Program-made: the position numbers and the translations under genes
Source of the DNA: Bacillota bacterium
Lineage (GTDB): Bacteria; Bacillota; Clostridia; Lachnospirales; Lachnospiraceae
Assembly (NCBI GenBank): GCA_023407575.1
Contig: JAEYLX010000075.1
Span: 124,001-188,000, forward strand
Direction: 5' to 3'
Length of the DNA stretch: 64,000 nucleotides
The notes under the pieces: model-generated
Told to the model about the DNA's origin: nothing
Seen by the model: the letters and a program-made list of their open reading frames with translations, nothing else
The model's database searches: none
In this document: one piece after another, positions 61,032 to 64,000 of the stretch
Position numbering within the stretch: position 1 is the first letter of the stretch
Layout: each line of letters begins with the position of its first letter

Positions 61032-63539
61032 ATGATTTCACTACATTTGGCACTTACAAATCTAAAACAAAAGCATAGGGGTGTCGTTTCTTTCGCCATT
61101 ATCGTAATGATTGCAGCCTGCTTTTTTAATATTATTCTATCAACCGGAGCCGTTAACTCCTCTTTTGATGCTCAAAGCAAACGATTAAATGGCACAGATT
61201 GTTATATGCTTTTTTCACAAAATATGTACTATGAAGATTTTGCGACCTTTCTAAGGGCAAAAGAACATGTAACCGATGTAAACGCAGAAGATATTGTCTT
61301 TTTTACCGGCAAATACTACTCTGCTAATTCCAATCCAAGCCCTGCGTCTATGTTCATTCAAAATATAAATACAGAACGTTCCATTTCTAAAATTGATATT
61401 ATAAATCCTAGAGATGACAAAAGGGGGGTATATCTCCCAATTGCTTTTCGGGAACTTGGCTACAAGATTGGTTCTTCCTTCCTATTAAGGGATTCCACAG
61501 AGCATGAATACACCTACGAAATATTAGGTTTTTGCAATGTATCGGAATTTGGTGCGGTAACTAATCTTTCTCAGATAAGAATCGCTGTAACAAATGATGT
61601 TTTTCAAGAATTATCCTCTAACTTTGGAACGAATACTTTATTAAACTTTACCGTGGATGATACGGATGCTCTACGCTATATTGAATCACAGCTTACGGAT
61701 TATACAGCAGCATATACCAGAAATACTCAAAGTATAGAAATGGCAGCTTCCCGTACGGATTTTTCTGCTGCATTTACCTTGCTAGCATCCATTATATCAA
61801 TCATTATCATTGTTTTTTCAGGAGTAATTTTTTTAGTTGCTCTTATTATGTCCATTTATAGAATCAAATCGGGTATTACGGAAAGCTATACCGAAATTGG
61901 TACCTTAAAATCATTAGGGTATACCAGCAGGCAAATTGCTTTTGGTTATGTCTTTGAATACATAATCATCAGTTTTATTAGCAGCATAATTGGTACCATG
62001 TTTTCCTATGCCGGTGCACCGATATATCATAAAATACTCATATTGACCACTGGTGTATCAATGAATCAAGCTACTCACCTGAGTTTAGATATAATCTTAA
62101 TCCTTATCATTTCAATACTAATTGGCTTGGTAGCTTACCTCTCCACTACAGAAGTAAAAAAGTTACCTGTTGCTACTATACTCCGAGGAGGGCTTTTATC
62201 CCATAATATAAAGACAAATGCAGTAGAGCTCGAACACGCAAAAGGTTCCATCCATCAGATTCTTTGTTTGAAACATTTGATTATGTTTAAAAAACAGAAT
62301 ATATCAACCTGCATCATTATTACGATTGTTAGTTTTACATTATGCTTTGGATTTATACTTTTTGAAGGGTTTGGAGTTAATGACACCTTTATAAAGAATT
62401 TACTGGATAGTGAATTAACAGAAGGTAATATTAAAATTGATAAGCATGCAGACATAGATGAAATAACCAACACTCTCACCTCTAATGAAAAGGTGCTAAA
62501 AATTATAAAAATAGGCTATGAAAGCGTAACAATTGACAATACCTCTTACAACGCTCGTGTATTTGATAATTTCAATAATTTAGAATCTATTAAAATTGCC
62601 AAGGGAAGTTTCCCTGTCAATGAAAATGAAATTGCTATTTCGATTCATGTGGCAAGTTTGTTAAACAAAAGCGTCGGAGATGTCATAACCTTAAACTCCA
62701 TCGGTATTAAAGCAGATTATATTATCACTGGCATTACTTCCTCTGCCATGTCTTATAGTACTTATTTAAACGAAGCTGGTTATAAAAGGTTATACGCAGC
62801 TTATACCCCCAGCACAATATGTGCTTATCTGGAGGAGGACTATACCTATGAGCAGTTTGCTGATTTTATTCATGACCAATTCGGATATACGCAAAGCGAA
62901 TTATTATCCGGAATAGTATCCAATGATACCAAGAATAAATACTCTGCAATAAAAAATATAATCGATTCAAAAATGATAAAATTAAAGCAAAATTATAATA
63001 TTGACAGTATGGAATATGCATTGAATATCGATGGTAATACTGTCTTAAGTAGTGGTACCTCTGCTTATCCTTTAATAGAAGTGTTCTCAAACGCCTCATT
63101 ATTAACAGATTATCTTAGTATCTTTAAACTTGCCTTTGGTCTCCTGGCTATTTTTATCCTGGTAATTACGTTAATTCTTATTATCGTTGTACTTTCTATT
63201 ATGGTAAAACAGGCTGTGAATACGAAAAGATTAGAATTTGGAATATTAAAGTCCTTAGGATTTACAACTAGTGAATTAAGAAAGCAACTTACTTTTTGCT
63301 TACTTCCTTCCAGTATCGTCGGTGCTTTCTTAGGTTCGACTGTTGCTTATCGAATAACCTTGCCCTTTGTATCAAAAATATTCTCTCTCGTTGGCTGGCC
63401 TGGCTTACAATATGGATCGGCTTCAATCGTTACACTGCTATCTGCTGCCATAATTATAATTGTCTTTACTTACACCGTAACCTATTTACTTACTTCAAAA
63501 ATTAAACGAATCTCAACTTATGAGCTGTTAGAAAAATAG
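61032..63539 (+). CDS. ABC transporter permease with two FtsX domains
   Basis: 835 residues. First helix near 20-40, extracytoplasmic domain about 45-240, FtsX block one near 245-370 with EIGTLKSLGYTSRQIAFGY, helix near 425-445, second extracytoplasmic domain about 450-690, and FtsX block two near 695-830 with RLEFGILKSLGFTTSELRKQL. Such double-FtsX proteins couple ATP hydrolysis to mechanical work on periplasmic/envelope substrates rather than simple transport. AGGAGACC precedes the start. Confidence 0.92.
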   Translation: MISLHLALTNLKQKHRGVVSFAIIVMIAACFFNIILSTGAVNSSFDAQSKRLNGTDCYMLFSQNMYYEDFATFLRAKEHVTDVNAEDIVFFTGKYYSANSNPSPASMFIQNINTERSISKIDIINPRDDKRGVYLPIAFRELGYKIGSSFLLRDSTEHEYTYEILGFCNVSEFGAVTNLSQIRIAVTNDVFQELSSNFGTNTLLNFTVDDTDALRYIESQLTDYTAAYTRNTQSIEMAASRTDFSAAFTLLASIISIIIIVFSGVIFLVALIMSIYRIKSGITESYTEIGTLKSLGYTSRQIAFGYVFEYIIISFISSIIGTMFSYAGAPIYHKILILTTGVSMNQATHLSLDIILILIISILIGLVAYLSTTEVKKLPVATILRGGLLSHNIKTNAVELEHAKGSIHQILCLKHLIMFKKQNISTCIIITIVSFTLCFGFILFEGFGVNDTFIKNLLDSELTEGNIKIDKHADIDEITNTLTSNEKVLKIIKIGYESVTIDNTSYNARVFDNFNNLESIKIAKGSFPVNENEIAISIHVASLLNKSVGDVITLNSIGIKADYIITGITSSAMSYSTYLNEAGYKRLYAAYTPSTICAYLEEDYTYEQFADFIHDQFGYTQSELLSGIVSNDTKNKYSAIKNIIDSKMIKLKQNYNIDSMEYALNIDGNTVLSSGTSAYPLIEVFSNASLLTDYLSIFKLAFGLLAIFILVITLILIIVVLSIMVKQAVNTKRLEFGILKSLGFTTSELRKQLTFCLLPSSIVGAFLGSTVAYRITLPFVSKIFSLVGWPGLQYGSASIVTLLSAAIIIIVFTYTVTYLLTSKIKRISTYELLEK

Positions 63540-63555
63540 AAAGGAGAATCAATTC

Positions 63556-64000
63556 ATGACAAGACCATATTTACGAGCATTTATAAGCCTTTCTCTTCTT
63601 GCAGGATTGGTAATGCTGCCTGTTTCGTCATATTCCAAAAACAATCAGGACAACAAAGCTGCAACAGAAAATTTGACCTCCGAAACACTGATTACCTCAG
63701 AAAACAAAATATATGGTATAGGTTCTATCAGTAAAACTTTTACAGCAACCGCAATACTACAGCTGGTAGATCAAGGACTTATTACATTGGACTCTCCTGT
63801 ATCAGAATACCTTCCAACCTTTACAATGGCAGACGAGCGTTATAAAAAAATCACCGTACGTATGCTGCTTAATCATTCTTCTGGCCTTCTTGGATCTCAA
63901 TATTCAAATTCAGATCTTTATGGCAGCATTGATAATTCCAATCACGACCGTATTCTTGAACATTTAAGTACGCAACGCCTTAAGGCTGAACCTGGAGAGT
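63556..64000 (+). CDS. Serine hydrolase, beta-lactamase/D-Ala-D-Ala peptidase-like (3' truncated by window edge)
   Basis: 148 codons visible. Signal peptide about 1-27 (RAFISLSLLAGLVMLPVSSYS). Catalytic motif SISKTFTATAILQLVDQG near 57-74, where SISK is the SxxK of class C beta-lactamase-like (PF00144) hydrolases; VRMLLNHSSGLLGSQYSNS near 102-120 is the next conserved block. The Tyr and HxG motifs lie outside the window. 16 bases after the permease stop, AAAGGAG upstream, so it is in the ABC operon. Substrate could be a peptide, ester or lactam; not resolvable. Confidence 0.85.
   Translation, partial: MTRPYLRAFISLSLLAGLVMLPVSSYSKNNQDNKAATENLTSETLITSENKIYGIGSISKTFTATAILQLVDQGLITLDSPVSEYLPTFTMADERYKKITVRMLLNHSSGLLGSQYSNSDLYGSIDNSNHDRILEHLSTQRLKAEPGE

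Overview
The window looks like chromosomal DNA of a low-GC, Gram-positive anaerobic clostridium, most likely a Lachnospiraceae relative of the plant-fibre degraders (inference). Supporting signs are an AT-rich composition, strong AGGAGG ribosome binding sites, a complete Rnf complex in the clostridial order C-D-G-E-A-B, EFR1-type flavodoxin/ferredoxin proteins, FeoAB with its small Cys-rich partner, and large secreted glycoside hydrolases, one with S-layer homology repeats. I saw no rRNA, tRNA, CRISPR array, transposase, integrase or phage gene.

Layout. 1-13 kb: the end of a 2-hydroxyacid dehydrogenase, then a patchwork of three related TetR regulators, each near a redox or membrane gene (MBL hydrolase, EFR1 + nitroreductase, HXXEE protein, YczE-like protein). 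One TetR is broken by a single-base homopolymer frameshift. A DUF362 lipoprotein + permease operon lies next to an OmpR-type two-component system. 13-25 kb: a run of small accessory genes, nearly all on the minus strand: AAC(3)-like and AAC(6')-like acetyltransferases, two APH-fold kinases, VOC, MsrA, barstar, and a PadR/DUF1048/KTR/ABC-2 drug-efflux block. Several decayed genes lie among them. 25.5-39.3 kb: three large secreted carbohydrate-active enzymes (a 1409-residue SLH-anchored clan-A hydrolase, a GH26-like mannanase with two CBMs, a GH5-like protein) enclose an iron/peroxide cluster (PerR, an odd PTPS-fold protein, FeoB-associated peptide, FeoB, FeoA). 39.5-52.4 kb: a second 2-hydroxyacid dehydrogenase, an AEC carrier, a nitroreductase, a TetR-controlled DUF4097/VTT pair, an alpha-glucosidase + GPH symporter operon, lipoproteins, an aldo/keto reductase, and remnants of a GNAT and a GH1 gene. 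52.7-59.8 kb: an ArsR regulator and a second EFR1 protein sharing an operator, then rnfCDGEAB and an RseC-like gene. 60-64 kb: an ABC exporter (MacB/BceAB type) and the start of a serine beta-lactamase-like protein.

How the genes fit together (inference). Rnf couples ferredoxin oxidation to NAD reduction and ion pumping. The two EFR1 proteins, the nitroreductases and RseC are plausible clients of the same low-potential electron pool. PerR and FeoAB manage peroxide and iron, which protects these Fe-S proteins. The extracellular hydrolases and the alpha-glucosidase/symporter operon feed sugars into that metabolism. Much of the rest is responsive or accessory: six TetR/PadR/ArsR-type regulators and candidate operators were identified by eye.

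Limits. Assignments come from motifs read directly in the translations; no database search was run. Where the ribosome binding site pointed to an internal start, that start was used. Positions of short sites were counted by hand from the printed sequence.
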